Shown piece by piece: positions 36,418 through 45,817 of a stretch of DNA of 64,000 nt (its first letter is position 1; each line of letters begins with the position of its first letter). Location: NCBI GenBank assembly GCA_003242085.1, contig QBML01000006.1, positions 1 to 64,000 of the forward strand, read 5' to 3'. The translations under genes and the position numbers were made by a program. The notes under the pieces are model-generated. The model was not told the DNA's origin, did no database searches, and saw only the letters and a program-made list of their open reading frames with translations. The DNA is from Pseudanabaena frigida. Lineage in GTDB: Bacteria > Cyanobacteriota > Cyanobacteriia > Pseudanabaenales > Pseudanabaenaceae.

Positions 36418-38278
36418 ATTCCAACGTATCGCCGCCCGATTTTTGCTTAACCCTTTCAACTTGAGAATACTTTTCAACCGTTTGAGTTACCTCAAATAGT
36501 GACTGCTGTAAAGGCTTAATCGCAATTTGTAAATCTTCGTAGGTTGCTTCTTCAGATTCATATAAATTCTTAAGTGCCTCCATATTTCTGAGTGTAGGTT
36601 CACGCAAACTTTGAGTGATGACTGATGGCCCATTGTCTCTAAGAATTTCTTCAACGGTGCGGATTAAATTGGATGCTTGATTTCGCATATTGGCAAGTTC
36701 ACGACGTGCAGAGTCTTCGTCGGAGTAAACTTCAGCCTCCATCCGCATTCTCTCGATTTCACTAGGACTCAAGCCACCTGTATTAGTAATACTAATGCTC
36801 TGCTCTACTCCCGTATCAATATCTCGCGCGGACACCTTCAGAATACCGTTAGCATCAATATCAAAGGAGACTTCGATCTGAGGAATACCGCGCGGCGCAG
36901 GACGAATGCCCTCTAACTCGAACTTGCCGAGGCTCTTGTTATCCTTAGCCATCGCCCGTTCGCCCTGTAGAACATGGATTTCAACCGCAGATTGGTTGTC
37001 AACGGCGGTCGAGAAAATTTGTGATTTACTTGTGGGGATCGTGGTATTACGTTCTAAGTTTTTGGTGAATACGCCACCTTGGGTTTCGAGTCCGATCGAA
37101 AGCGGAATTACGTCTAGTAATAGCAGATCCTTGACTTCACCGCCTAAGATCCCTGCCTGTACGGCTGCACCGATCGCTACAGCTTCATCGGGGTTAACTG
37201 ATTGATCGGGTTTTTTGCCATCAAAGAATCTTGATATCGCTTCTTGTACTGAAGGAATACGGGTTGAACCACCAACCAAAATAATGCGATTTATTTCTTT
37301 AGGTAATAATCCTGCATCTTTTAATGCTTGGGCGGTCGGCTCAAGAGTTGCTTTTACTAGAGGTGCGGTAATTTCATCAAACTTGGCGCGGGTAAAATCT
37401 AGCTCAATGGTCTTTGGCCCTGTCTCATCCGCGGCGATAAAGGGCAAGCTGATTAAAGTTGAGGGAGCGCTAGATAGTTCGATTTTGGCTTTTTCCGCAG
37501 CTTCCTTGAGGCGTTGTAAAGCAGTTTTGTCCGCTGATAAATCGATACCTTCTTTTTGTTTAAAGTCAGCAACTAGCCAGTCTACAATCATTGCGTCAAA
37601 ATCATCTCCACCAAGGTGATTATTCCCTGACGTAGCTTTAACTTCAAAAATGCCATCGCCTAGTTGCAGCACGGATACATCGAACGTACCGCCGCCAAGG
37701 TCAAATACTAAAACAATCTGATCTTGATCTTGCTTGTCCAATCCATAGGCAAGAGCAGCAGCAGTTGGCTCATTGACAATCCGTAACACTTCCATGCCTG
37801 AAATTGCCCCAGCGTCTTTTGTTGCTTGGCGCTGAGTATCAGTGAAATAAGCGGGTACAGTAATGACGGCTTGGGTCACTTCTTCGCCTAGATAGTTTTC
37901 AGCATCTTGCTTAAGCTTTTGCAAGATCATTGCTGAAATTTCTTGGGGTGTGTAAGTCTTATCGCCGATTTGCACATCGACAGTTTCGTCTTTACCTTTG
38001 ACCGCAGTATAAGGAACACGGCGGCGCTCGGCTTCGGTTTCTGACCAGCTACGACCAATAAAGCGCTTAATACTATAAACAGTATTAACTGAGTTAGTAA
38101 CGGATTGACGCTTAGCAACTTGCCCAACGATCCGCTCGCTACTGTCCTTGACAAAAGCGACAATACTCGGCGTAGTACGCCCCCCTTCCGCGCTAGAGAT
38201 GACAACAGGCTTGCCACCTTCTAGCACCGAAACACAACTATTTGTCGTACCAAGGTCGATTCCAATTACTTTCGACAT
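36416..38278 (-). CDS. dnaK: Chaperone DnaK (Hsp70)
   Basis: A 620-residue Hsp70. The ATPase domain shows [34 protein letters not shown] and [17 protein letters not shown]. The substrate domain starts at about 390 ([19 protein letters not shown]). The C-terminal tail is short ([10 protein letters not shown]) and lacks the EEVD-like or EVKD tail of E. coli DnaK; cyanobacteria have several paralogues with different ends. It is 115 bp downstream of grpE on the same strand. No CIRCE-type operator is seen in that spacer. Confidence 0.97.
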   Translation of the reverse strand: MSKVIGIDLGTTNSCVSVLEGGKPVVISSAEGGRTTPSIVAFVKDSSERIVGQVAKRQSVTNSVNTVYSIKRFIGRSWSETEAERRRVPYTAVKGKDETVDVQIGDKTYTPQEISAMILQKLKQDAENYLGEEVTQAVITVPAYFTDTQRQATKDAGAISGMEVLRIVNEPTAAALAYGLDKQDQDQIVLVFDLGGGTFDVSVLQLGDGIFEVKATSGNNHLGGDDFDAMIVDWLVADFKQKEGIDLSADKTALQRLKEAAEKAKIELSSAPSTLISLPFIAADETGPKTIELDFTRAKFDEITAPLVKATLEPTAQALKDAGLLPKEINRIILVGGSTRIPSVQEAISRFFDGKKPDQSVNPDEAVAIGAAVQAGILGGEVKDLLLLDVIPLSIGLETQGGVFTKNLERNTTIPTSKSQIFSTAVDNQSAVEIHVLQGERAMAKDNKSLGKFELEGIRPAPRGIPQIEVSFDIDANGILKVSARDIDTGVEQSISITNTGGLSPSEIERMRMEAEVYSDEDSARRELANMRNQASNLIRTVEEILRDNGPSVITQSLREPTLRNMEALKNLYESEEATYEDLQIAIKPLQQSLFEVTQTVEKYSQVERVKQKSGGDTLE

Positions 38279-38354
38279 AATCGCCAGTTCCGTTAAAAGC
38301 TTTTCTAAAAGTTTAGCTTACTGATTTTCAGAATAATGTACCCTAAGAATGCAT

Positions 38355-38384
38355 TTCAAGATGCAATCGCGATCGCATCTTGAA
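38355..38384. repeat. HIP1-centred palindrome between grpE and dnaK
   Basis: TTCAAGATGC... and its complement with one mismatch, centred on CGCGATCGC. In the 115-bp grpE-dnaK spacer; it could attenuate read-through and set the ratio of the two chaperones. Confidence 0.6.
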
Positions 38385-38393
38385 TGATTTAGA

Positions 38394-39146
38394 TTAGCTA
38401 GATTCTCCAGAATCATCGCTAGGGACATTTTCGGGTGATGCACTATCGCCATCAATTTTACCTGAAGATACCTTAACCAGCGAATGACGTAAGACGCGAT
38501 CATCACTAACTAGGTAGCCTGGGCGCAGTTCTTCAGTAATTATGCCTTCGTCATATTCAGTCGAAGGTTCCTGCATAATTGCTTCATGGAAATTTGGATC
38601 AAATTCTTGACCGACACACTCCATCCTCGCTACGCCAGTTTCTTTCAGGCATTTCAGTAATTGTTTGTAAACTGACTGATAACTTTTGTGAATTGAAGCT
38701 TCACCATCTGTCTTCGGTGAAATCTGCAACTGGGCGCGCTCAAAGTCATCAACTACAGGCAATATTTTTTTGAGAATTTTGCCTGTAATCGTACCTTCTT
38801 GCTCTTCCTTATCACGCTCAGTACGCTTGCGAAAATTCTCGAAATCGGCATATAGACGCAAGTATTGTTGCTTGCGATCATCTAACTGCTCTTTGAGGGC
38901 TGTTGACTCAGCGATCAAACCATTAATTTTTTCAAGTGTTGCGGCTGCGGCTGCATTGGCTTTACTAGTTTCGGGCTTAGGACTATCTGTGGTGACAGAT
39001 GGCTGAGCACCATTAGCTTTTGCCTCCTCTTGATTTGCGATTTGATTCAAGTCTTCAGTTGCAAGTTGTTGTAACCGTGACTCAAGAACCTCATCATCTT
39101 CATCGATGAGGTCGTCAGAACTTAATATGTTTTCTTCTTCGATCAT
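38394..39146 (-). CDS. grpE: Nucleotide exchange factor GrpE
   Basis: A 250-residue partner that releases ADP from DnaK. The N-terminal 85 residues are acidic and low in complexity. A long coiled coil follows (INGLIAESTALKEQLDDRKQ), then the conserved head DFENFRKRTERDKEEQEG, LPVVDDFERA, and ECVGQEFDPNFHEAIMQEPS. The C-terminal beta domain reads ILRPGYLVSDDRVLRHSLV-like. The first gene of a grpE-dnaK unit. Upstream is the composite repeat at 39291-39560. Confidence 0.96.
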   Translation of the reverse strand: MIEEENILSSDDLIDEDDEVLESRLQQLATEDLNQIANQEEAKANGAQPSVTTDSPKPETSKANAAAAATLEKINGLIAESTALKEQLDDRKQQYLRLYADFENFRKRTERDKEEQEGTITGKILKKILPVVDDFERAQLQISPKTDGEASIHKSYQSVYKQLLKCLKETGVARMECVGQEFDPNFHEAIMQEPSTEYDEGIITEELRPGYLVSDDRVLRHSLVKVSSGKIDGDSASPENVPSDDSGESS

Positions 39147-39290
39147 TGCGTTAATACTCTTTTCGCGCTTTTCAGACTAGCAGTTAATTGATAAGAGTTG
39201 ACATTTGAGTGTTAGTTTTGACGATTTTTTGCCAATCACAACGATTTTACTCTTTATCTGGGTCAACGTAAATTCGATCTTGAGTGTTTC

Positions 39291-39560
39291 CGCAATTCTC
39301 ATTGTGAAACTGATTTTGTTATTTCTAGTGCCTACGGCGTTGAAAACGACTTTTGAAAGCCAGTCTAAGGCTGGCTTTTTTCTCAGTTTTGATCTGCCCA
39401 AAAATTACTTAACCTCAGTTCGGGTTAATTTCAAACTAGCTCCTAGAGAGGGTTCGCGCCGCGAACCCTCTCTAGGAGCTAAAACAGTAAAAACCTCGCG
39501 AAGCGAGGTTTTTACTGTTTTAGCTTTTAAAATTTTGTAGTTTATCCCGAACTCACGTTA
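39291..39560. mobile_element. Composite MITE-like element B, related to element A
   Basis: The left end GCAATTCTCATTGTGAAACTGATTT matches, inverted, the right end of element A. An inner inverted pair carries CAGTTCGGGTTAA (about 39415-39427) and TTTATCCCGAACTCACGTTA (about 39541-39560). Two perfect hairpins lie inside: 39437-39481 (21-bp arms, loop GCC) and 39477-39525 (23-bp arms, loop GAA), sharing AGCTA. The matching outer right end GAGAATTGC is not seen. Occupies most of the 433-bp gap upstream of grpE. Confidence 0.82.
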
Positions 39561-39579
39561 CTTAGAGATCGCCGCAATT

Positions 39580-41508
39580 TTAAAGACCACAATTGAGAGT
39601 TGATTTTGTAGAATTACCACCGTCAGTTGTGCTGCCAGAGGCTAAGGAACAAAAATATTTACGAGTATTAGGAGCAAGATTTACAACATTTGTGAAATCT
39701 GCCGACTCGATGCTGCCGATATTTTCGACGATCGTGTTGCGAAAATTTGCACCATTAAGGCTTGTGCCTGCTAACTCGACCAAAATTAGCTTGGCGGCAG
39801 TCAGGTTTGCTGTACTTAGATTTACGTTTGAAAGATTGGTTAAGTGCATCTCAGCCGATCGCAAATCTGCTAAAGATAAATCTGCCCCTTCTAAAATGGC
39901 ATCACTAAGATTTGCCGCGCTTAAGTTGCTTTCTCGGAGATTTGCTTTACCTAGATTCGCTTTACGTAGGTTCGCTAAAACTAAGTTTGCGCCGTTTAGA
40001 TTTGCTGAAGTGAAATCAGCTTCGCTAAGATTGCTCTTCATTAATTCCACTTTTTGCAAAATTGCTGAGACTAGCTTTGCTTGAAACAAGTTAACGCGCA
40101 ATAAATTAGCCTGAGTTAAATTTGCTTCCGAAAGATTAGAAAATGATAGATTTGCGTCAGTTAGGTTGGCATTGGTAAGATCTGCTCCTCTTAAATCGAC
40201 TTTAACGATTTTTACACCAGTTAAATTTGCGTTTTTTAGAACTATCTGTCTTAAGTCAATACGTTCTATAACTGAGCCACTCAGATTAATATTTTTAAAA
40301 TCTTGCGCCTGTAAACGCTGGCCTGGAGAGCCTATCAACTGAATATAGCGAAAATCTCGCTGACCTTCAGCGTATTTAGTAAGTAAGCTTGCGGCTGTAG
40401 TCGGGATTAATTTTGGAGTTGGTGAAACACTGGGAGATGGGGAATTGGTTGGTGTTGGAGTACTTACAGTCGTAGTTTCAGAAGCTTTAGTGACTATAGG
40501 TTGAGGCGGTAATTGATTTTTTTTTAACAACCAAACAATGCCACTAACAATAGCTAATACAACTATTCCAAATAATAAAAATGACTGAGTGGTAATTCCA
40601 GATTTTGAGTTGCGTTTTTTTGCTTCAGGCTGTTTGTTCTGTTCTTTACCGTGACAGCGGCGGATCAAGCGATCGCATAGCTCGCGAGTTTCATCATCAG
40701 GGATATTCGCGATCGACTGAAACACAGGTGATAACTCAGGTTCTTGGAAATCGTTTTGTCTAAAAATCAAATTTTTGTTGTCTTCATGGAAGGTTTCCCA
40801 AAGATTAGGCTGACTGGCTAGAGCCCGAAGCGATAAGGATATTACCTCAAAGGAAAATTCATCCAGCCGATCGCCAAAGTCCTTAGGCGATCGCATCGGT
40901 GGTTGATAGTTGGGATGCCCTACCTCAAGGGGTGGAGCTCCTTGCAATGCTGGAACATACATACCGTCATAGTCAACCAGTTTCAGTTCGCCCTGATTGT
41001 CTACCATGATGTTCCCATGCTGTAGATCGCCATGAGCGATGCCCTCCTGTTGTAAATCTTTTTGCAGCTGCTTTAATTGCCGATCTAAACGCAACAAAAC
41101 CTGAGAATCATCAATGTATTCGCCAATATATCTATCTAGTTCCGATCCTTCTACCCAATCCATTTTTAGGACTGGATACCATTCTCCTTTCACCAAAATT
41201 CCTTGAGCTAGATATTCAAAATCAACTAGATAAGGTATTTTGTGATGGCTTAAATATTCACTAATTAATCTATAGCGTTGTTGAACATCTGATTGCGGTA
41301 TGCGTGTAAAGCAGCGTACAGCCCAAGAGCGATTCCCATTGGTTAGTTTGTAGACAGTAGCAAAGTTTCCCGACCATAGCAAAACCCTTCCCCGCGAATT
41401 TTTAGCCGTATTTGCTTGTTTAAGTTCAGAATCAGCAAAGCACAGTTGCGGATTTTGCACCGCAATTGTGAAATCAATATTTAACGGCCAAGTCTGGATA
41501 TCTATCAT
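39580..41508 (-). CDS. Ser/Thr-kinase-like protein with membrane segment and pentapeptide repeats
   Basis: A 642-residue protein. Residues about 40-290 form a compact kinase-like domain: a P-loop-like VLLWSGNFATVYKL, a Lys in RSWAVRCF, the catalytic loop IAHGDLQHGNIMVD (about 157-170) and VDYDGMYVP in place of DFG. This is the lineage with HGDL/DYDG found in TerY-P-like kinases. One membrane segment at about 305-325 (LLFGIVVLAIVSGIVWLL) and a Pro/Thr/Ser linker precede about forty pentapeptides (ANLTGVKIVKVDLRGADL...) to the end, which should be outside the cytosol. The start overlaps the phosphatase gene by 4 bp (ATGA). Confidence 0.85.
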   Translation of the reverse strand: MIDIQTWPLNIDFTIAVQNPQLCFADSELKQANTAKNSRGRVLLWSGNFATVYKLTNGNRSWAVRCFTRIPQSDVQQRYRLISEYLSHHKIPYLVDFEYLAQGILVKGEWYPVLKMDWVEGSELDRYIGEYIDDSQVLLRLDRQLKQLQKDLQQEGIAHGDLQHGNIMVDNQGELKLVDYDGMYVPALQGAPPLEVGHPNYQPPMRSPKDFGDRLDEFSFEVISLSLRALASQPNLWETFHEDNKNLIFRQNDFQEPELSPVFQSIANIPDDETRELCDRLIRRCHGKEQNKQPEAKKRNSKSGITTQSFLLFGIVVLAIVSGIVWLLKKNQLPPQPIVTKASETTTVSTPTPTNSPSPSVSPTPKLIPTTAASLLTKYAEGQRDFRYIQLIGSPGQRLQAQDFKNINLSGSVIERIDLRQIVLKNANLTGVKIVKVDLRGADLTNANLTDANLSFSNLSEANLTQANLLRVNLFQAKLVSAILQKVELMKSNLSEADFTSANLNGANLVLANLRKANLGKANLRESNLSAANLSDAILEGADLSLADLRSAEMHLTNLSNVNLSTANLTAAKLILVELAGTSLNGANFRNTIVENIGSIESADFTNVVNLAPNTRKYFCSLASGSTTDGGNSTKSTLNCGL

Positions 41509-42473
41509 GGCTCACAACGAATTTTGGTGGCATCCTGAATTTCTAGGCATAGCAGCGTTGTATCATCATTGGCAATTTCATACTGCTCTCGTGATGCTGT
41601 CACCCATTCCGCAAACAATTCCTGAGAAGTAAGCTCATCCAATTTTACCCAAGGATTTTGATTTACTTCCAATTGCTTAAAAATCCAGCAGGCGATCGCA
41701 TCGGTAGCTAGATAAAAGCGATCGCAATGTTTTGCATCCCCATGAATTTGCGAAATATTAATATTTGCTGCCTTAACATTGGTTCCAATCAGCCTTGGAC
41801 GATTGTTAAATTCATGACTTTTTTGTAAAGGAAAGCTTGTTTGTAAACAGCGATCGCGCACCATAAATAAACAAGAATCTCCCACGGCAAGAGATTTCCA
41901 GCTTAAATCTGCAAAAACTTCTAGACTGACAAAAGTGGCAAAAGCTCCCTCTCCAGACTTACGTTTGGCAAACCAAGACAAATTTTGGTGTGTCAACCAT
42001 TGCTGCCAAGACGTTTGCAATGGCAATAGCCAATTTGCGGCACAAGCATAGACTTCTTGCCAAGGCAAATCGCGATCCACAAAAGCTTTAACTAACTCCC
42101 GCGCCCATTCCCGCGAGAAGGAAGACTCAGTTGCCCCATCAGATAGGGCGATCGATACCATCGGATTTCGCTCTGCATAATGCCAAATGTCTTCACATTC
42201 GACAAACGCATTGCCTGCTTTTTGAACTGAAAAACTTTGGATAAGAGCAATGCCAAAATCTAATTTTTTTGTTTCTAAAGTTTTTGGAGTGGTCTTAACG
42301 GGCAAATTGTATAAGTTTTGATCGCTATATTTCTGAGTATTTAAGCAGATCGCCTTAAAGCCAGAATTTGCATACCCATAGGGAGAATGCAGTTCAGAAA
42401 AAGTATTAGGGCAAAAAGTTCTAAACACAGTATCTGTAGCGATCGGTAATTCGATCGGCAAATTTAAGGTCAC
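41505..42473 (-). CDS. PP2C-like protein phosphatase
   Basis: A 322-residue protein with a PP2C-type fold. VSIALSDGATESSFSREWA (about 105-123) replaces the usual DGxGG motif. GAFATFVSLEVF, KSLAVGDSCLFMVRD and NDDTTLLCLEIQD are the later PP2C strands with their metal Asp residues. The N-terminal 90 residues are not part of the domain. It overlaps the kinase gene by 4 bp, so kinase and phosphatase are made together and probably act on one target. Similar dyads, with a VWA protein, occur in TerY-P systems; no VWA gene is seen here. Confidence 0.82.
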   Translation of the reverse strand: MTLNLPIELPIATDTVFRTFCPNTFSELHSPYGYANSGFKAICLNTQKYSDQNLYNLPVKTTPKTLETKKLDFGIALIQSFSVQKAGNAFVECEDIWHYAERNPMVSIALSDGATESSFSREWARELVKAFVDRDLPWQEVYACAANWLLPLQTSWQQWLTHQNLSWFAKRKSGEGAFATFVSLEVFADLSWKSLAVGDSCLFMVRDRCLQTSFPLQKSHEFNNRPRLIGTNVKAANINISQIHGDAKHCDRFYLATDAIACWIFKQLEVNQNPWVKLDELTSQELFAEWVTASREQYEIANDDTTLLCLEIQDATKIRCEP

Positions 42474-42496
42474 ACCTTAGCACATTAACCTAATAG

Positions 42497-42520
42497 AAAA
42501 GCCGCCTTATGGCGGCTTTT
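42497..42520. terminator. Terminator hairpin between phosphatase and ycf54
   Basis: AAAAGCCGCC / GGCGGCTTTT, 4-nt loop, A and T tracts on both sides. Confidence 0.85.
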
Positions 42521-42532
42521 CTTCTACATAAA

Positions 42533-42559
42533 GATAAAGTTGGCCAAGCCAACTTTATC
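42533..42559 (-). terminator. Hairpin at the ycf54 3' end
   Basis: 12-bp perfect arms GATAAAGTTGGC / GCCAACTTTATC, loop CAA, touching the ycf54 stop. With the previous hairpin it makes a tandem terminator in front of the phosphatase-kinase pair. Confidence 0.75.
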
Positions 42560-42900
42560 TATGCAAACGCTAAAGAAGCTAAAGGCTGAGGAATAGAGGC
42601 ACTAGGCGCTGAAAATTCACCTGTCACCACGAACTCAAGTCTTAACTTCAGCCAACGCATTGTATTTGGATCGGTTGTAACGATCGCCGCCGCAGGTTGG
42701 GGAATTTGCTTTTTAATGCTTGCCATCTCAGGTGCTTCCAAAAAAGCAGGCTGCTCGATCAACCAAAAATTAATTTCCATATTGCGAGCCTCAAAATTGC
42801 GCCGACGCTCCGATAGCGTCTCACCCAAAGGTTTTCCTTCGTCTTCACACAAATACTTACGGCTAGCAGCCACGAAATAATATTGCTGGGACTCTGACAT
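42559..42900 (-). CDS. ycf54: Ycf54, accessory subunit of Mg-protoporphyrin monomethyl ester cyclase
   Basis: About 113 residues, DUF2488. It matches Ycf54: SQQYYFVAASRKYLCEDEGK, INFWLIEQPAFLEAPEMA, QPAAAIVTTDPNTMRWLKLR and FVVTGEFSAP. In cyanobacteria and plants (LCAA/CGL78) it is needed for the oxidative cyclase that forms ring E of chlorophyll. ATG 42900 is chosen because the family begins here; the in-frame codon at 42939 adds 13 basic residues. It lies between the HAD gene and the kinase-phosphatase pair, all on the minus strand. Confidence 0.93.
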   Translation of the reverse strand: MSESQQYYFVAASRKYLCEDEGKPLGETLSERRRNFEARNMEINFWLIEQPAFLEAPEMASIKKQIPQPAAAIVTTDPNTMRWLKLRLEFVVTGEFSAPSASIPQPLASLAFA

Positions 42901-42957
42901 AAATTTTTTTCTTAACAAGGTAATAGCTTGTAAAGCCAAATCTATGTTAGCGCTTAT

Positions 42958-43761
42958 TTAACTTATCGAACTTTGCAATAGATTAAGCTGTGGCGTTAGC
43001 TCTAGAACATTATTCAAAACAAGATCGGCACCATTTTCCTTGAGCAAAGCTGTATAGCGATCGCGCAAAGTTTCACTGACATGGGGAGGAATTACGCCAA
43101 CAGCAATATATTGATAACTAGGATCGAAGTCTCGCGCCTTTACTACCGTCAGCATATCTGCCACCGTATCCCCCACATACACGATCGCCGTTGCAGCATT
43201 ACCATGCTTAAGCTCGATTTGCTTCGTCGCTAATAATAGCCCTGTGGGATCGGGCTTACCCGCAGCGTCCTCCATCGCTATTAGCACGGGCTCATTAATA
43301 TTTAGCCGCTTTAGTACATAACCAGCCGAAGCTCTCGTCGCCCCACTAAAAAAGCCCCAGCCAATGCCTGCGATCGACAACTCCTGAAAATATTTCGTGG
43401 TTGCAATCAGAGGCTCCGTCGCAATATAGCCATCTGACCAGTCAGGATTACTACCCCGATAACGACTTTGAAAAAAATTAACAATCTCCTCATAGGATGC
43501 TCGAATTTCTTTCCCTAGACTTTGAAAATATCGCTTAATTAGTTCCTGTGAAGCTTCCCAGTCATTATTCCAGATCCCTTCAGCTTTTAACTCGTCGATT
43601 TCTTCAGGGGTAGGACGATAAGCCGTATTTGTAAAATGTTCAACGGTATCGGCTAATGCTCGTCGATAGGAACCCGATACATCACGAATCACGCCATCAA
43701 TATCAAAGACAAAAATACTTTTGTTTAATAGTTTTGAGTCAACTTTAGAGGTTTCAATCAT
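42958..43761 (-). CDS. HAD-superfamily hydrolase, TIGR01548-like
   Basis: About 267 residues. HAD motif I is FVFDIDGVIRDVSG (nucleophile and acid/base Asp), motif II is GFFSGATRAS, motif III Lys is in EDAAGKPDPTGLL and motif IV is IVYVGDTVADMLTV. It matches the cyanobacterial TIGR01548 HAD group, whose substrate is not known. I take ATG 43761; the upstream TTG at 43773 is less likely. It is divergent from PSRP-3, only 60 bp away. Confidence 0.87.
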   Translation of the reverse strand: MIETSKVDSKLLNKSIFVFDIDGVIRDVSGSYRRALADTVEHFTNTAYRPTPEEIDELKAEGIWNNDWEASQELIKRYFQSLGKEIRASYEEIVNFFQSRYRGSNPDWSDGYIATEPLIATTKYFQELSIAGIGWGFFSGATRASAGYVLKRLNINEPVLIAMEDAAGKPDPTGLLLATKQIELKHGNAATAIVYVGDTVADMLTVVKARDFDPSYQYIAVGVIPPHVSETLRDRYTALLKENGADLVLNNVLELTPQLNLLQSSIS

Positions 43762-43821
43762 GTTATAGTGCAAGATCGCTACTTTAATATGTAATTTAAC
43801 TTTTCTTGGAGGTAGGTAGCA

Positions 43822-44121
43822 TTGTCCCAGTTTATTCTAAAAATCTTATGGTTAGAGAATAACGTAGCTCTTGCCGTCGATCAAGTCGTTGGCAAAGGTT
43901 TCAGCCCTCTCACCAAGTATTTCTTCTGGCCCCGTGATGATGCTTGGGATCAACTTAAAACAGAAATGGAAAGCAAGCCTTGGATTGCCGATCAGGATCG
44001 GATTGAGATTTTAAATAAGGCAACCGAAGTAATTAATTACTGGCAGCAAGAGGGCAAAAACCGCCCTATGACTGAAGCTCAAGGTAAATTCCCTGATGTC
44101 ATATTTACTGGTAGTAACTAG
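43822..44121 (+). CDS. ycf65: 30S ribosomal protein PSRP-3 (Ycf65/cS23)
   Basis: A 99-residue protein of the small ribosomal subunit found in cyanobacteria and plastids: [37 protein letters not shown], and [19 protein letters not shown]. The start is TTG at 43822, fixed by a strong Shine-Dalgarno GGAGGT at 43808-43813, eight bases upstream. A perfect terminator follows. Confidence 0.95.
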   Translation: MSQFILKILWLENNVALAVDQVVGKGFSPLTKYFFWPRDDAWDQLKTEMESKPWIADQDRIEILNKATEVINYWQQEGKNRPMTEAQGKFPDVIFTGSN

Positions 44122-44140
44122 TAATTATTTCGAAAACAAA

Positions 44141-44177
44141 AATAAAGGCAGTGTTTATAATTAACACTGCCTTTATT
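44141..44177. terminator. Bidirectional terminator between ycf65 and psbC
   Basis: 15-bp arms AATAAAGGCAGTGTT / AACACTGCCTTTATT (44141-44155, 44163-44177), 7-nt loop, followed by T-rich sequence. Serves both convergent genes. Confidence 0.92.
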
Positions 44178-44208
44178 TTATTAAGAGGTGCTTAGCCCTC
44201 TTAATTGA

Positions 44209-45600
44209 CTACTTATCGAGTGCAGGCATCGAGAGTACAGCTTCAGACTCACGGTCAATACCCTTTTCAAAGCCAGCAACAGCCGCGCGAGCACGACCAG
44301 CGTGCCATAGGTGACCAACTAAGAACATGAAGGACAATACGAAGTGAGAGGTAGACAACCAAGAACGAGGAGATACAAAGTTTACCGCGTTGATTTCAGT
44401 AATAACACCACCAACTGAGTTCAAAGAACCCAAAGGAGCGTGAGTCATGTACTCAGCAGCGCGACGTACTTGCCAAGGCTGAACGTCATTCTTGAGTTTG
44501 TCGATATCTAATCCGCTAGGACCACGAAGAGGCTCTAACCAAGGACCACGGAAATCCCAGAAACGCATGGTTTCACCACCAAAGATGATTTCTCCTGAAG
44601 GAGAACGCATGAGGTACTTACCTAGACCAGTTGGACCTTGAGAAGTTGCAATGTTTGCACCCAACTTTTGGTCGCGAACGAGGTATGTGAAAGCTTGAGA
44701 CTGAGAAGCTTCAGCGCCAGTAGGACCAAAGAACTCACTAGGATAAACAGTATTGTTAAACCATACGAAGCAAGTAGCAATAAAAGCCATCAAGCTCAAA
44801 GCACCAAGGCTGTAGGAGAGATATGCTTCACCAGACCAGACCAAAGCACGTCTTGCCCAGCCGAAGGGTTTGGTTAGAATATGCCAGATACCACCACTAA
44901 TGCAGATTAAACCGATCCAAATATGTCCGCCAACTACGTCTTCGAGGTTGTCAACACCAACGATGTTGCCTTCGCCGCCAAAGGGTGAGTTTAGCAAATA
45001 GCCAAAGATGACAACAGGGTTAATCGTAGGGTTGGTGATTACACGTACATCGCCACCACCAGGTGCCCATGTATCATAGAGACCGCCAAAGAACATTGCC
45101 TTGAATACGAGAAGGAGTGCACCAAAGCCCAACAAAATCAGGTGATACCCGATGATGTTAGTCATTTGGTTTTTGTCTTTCCAGTCGTAACCAAAGAAAG
45201 AAGAATAGTTTTCTAAAACTTCAGGTCCGCGCAATGCATGGTATATACCACCAAAGCCAAGTACAGCCGAAGAAATGAGGTGCAAAACGCCAACTACGAA
45301 GTATGGGAATACATCAACAACTTCTCCACCAGCGCCAACACCCCAACCTTGAGTTGCGAGGTGAGGTAGTAGGATGAAGCCCTGCTCGTACATTGGTTTT
45401 TCGGGAACAAAATGAGCGACTTCAAACAAAGTCATCGCGCCAGCCCAGAATACAATCAAACCAGCATGAGCAACGTGAGCGCCCAGCAGTTTGCCAGAAA
45501 GGTTAATGAGTCGAGCATTACCAGACCACCAAGCAAATCCTGATGAATCTTGCGTACGCCCACCCACTCCTAGCGAGTTTAAGTTAATGGTCGTCGTCAC
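44209..45600 (-). CDS. psbC: Photosystem II CP43 chlorophyll-binding protein
   Basis: A 463-residue inner antenna of photosystem II with six membrane helices, binding about 13 chlorophylls, and with a large lumenal loop between helices 5 and 6 that contributes Glu and Arg near the Mn4CaO5 cluster ([14 protein letters not shown]). The core [20 protein letters not shown] and [19 protein letters not shown] are canonical. The start is GTG, as in many psbC genes, with GGAG about 12 bases upstream. It does not overlap psbD; the spacer is 217 bp. Confidence 0.99.
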   Translation of the reverse strand: MTTTINLNSLGVGGRTQDSSGFAWWSGNARLINLSGKLLGAHVAHAGLIVFWAGAMTLFEVAHFVPEKPMYEQGFILLPHLATQGWGVGAGGEVVDVFPYFVVGVLHLISSAVLGFGGIYHALRGPEVLENYSSFFGYDWKDKNQMTNIIGYHLILLGFGALLLVFKAMFFGGLYDTWAPGGGDVRVITNPTINPVVIFGYLLNSPFGGEGNIVGVDNLEDVVGGHIWIGLICISGGIWHILTKPFGWARRALVWSGEAYLSYSLGALSLMAFIATCFVWFNNTVYPSEFFGPTGAEASQSQAFTYLVRDQKLGANIATSQGPTGLGKYLMRSPSGEIIFGGETMRFWDFRGPWLEPLRGPSGLDIDKLKNDVQPWQVRRAAEYMTHAPLGSLNSVGGVITEINAVNFVSPRSWLSTSHFVLSFMFLVGHLWHAGRARAAVAGFEKGIDRESEAVLSMPALDK

Positions 45601-45654
45601 GAGAGGTTATCTCCAGAAAAAAAATTTATGAGTTTAAAGTGCAAATAATTTTTA

Positions 45655-45754
45655 AGCTATCAGTTATCAGGTTGTTAGCTGCTAACTTTTAGAAGTTTGA
45701 TGAAACTCATCATAATCCAAAAACTAGTAGAACCGTACTGATATCTGATAGCTA
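45655..45754. mobile_element. 100-bp element with 16-bp inverted ends in the psbD-psbC spacer
   Basis: Left end AGCTATCAGTTATCAG (45655-45670) and right end CTGATATCTGATAGCT (45739-45754) are inverted copies with one mismatch. There is no coding sequence inside. It looks like a very short MITE or its relic. Confidence 0.6.
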
Positions 45755-45772
45755 AATTTTGTGATTGTTCTA

Positions 45773-45804
45773 AAAATTGCTTACAACGATCTGTAAGCAA
45801 TTTT
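45773..45804 (-). terminator. Stem-loop just after psbD
   Basis: 12-bp arms AAAATTGCTTAC (45773-45784) and GTAAGCAATTTT (45793-45804), 8-nt loop, starting 13 bp after the psbD stop on the minus strand, followed by a short AT-rich tract. It could stop or process the psbD transcript before psbC. Confidence 0.65.
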
Positions 45805-45817
45805 CAAATTTGCAAGC

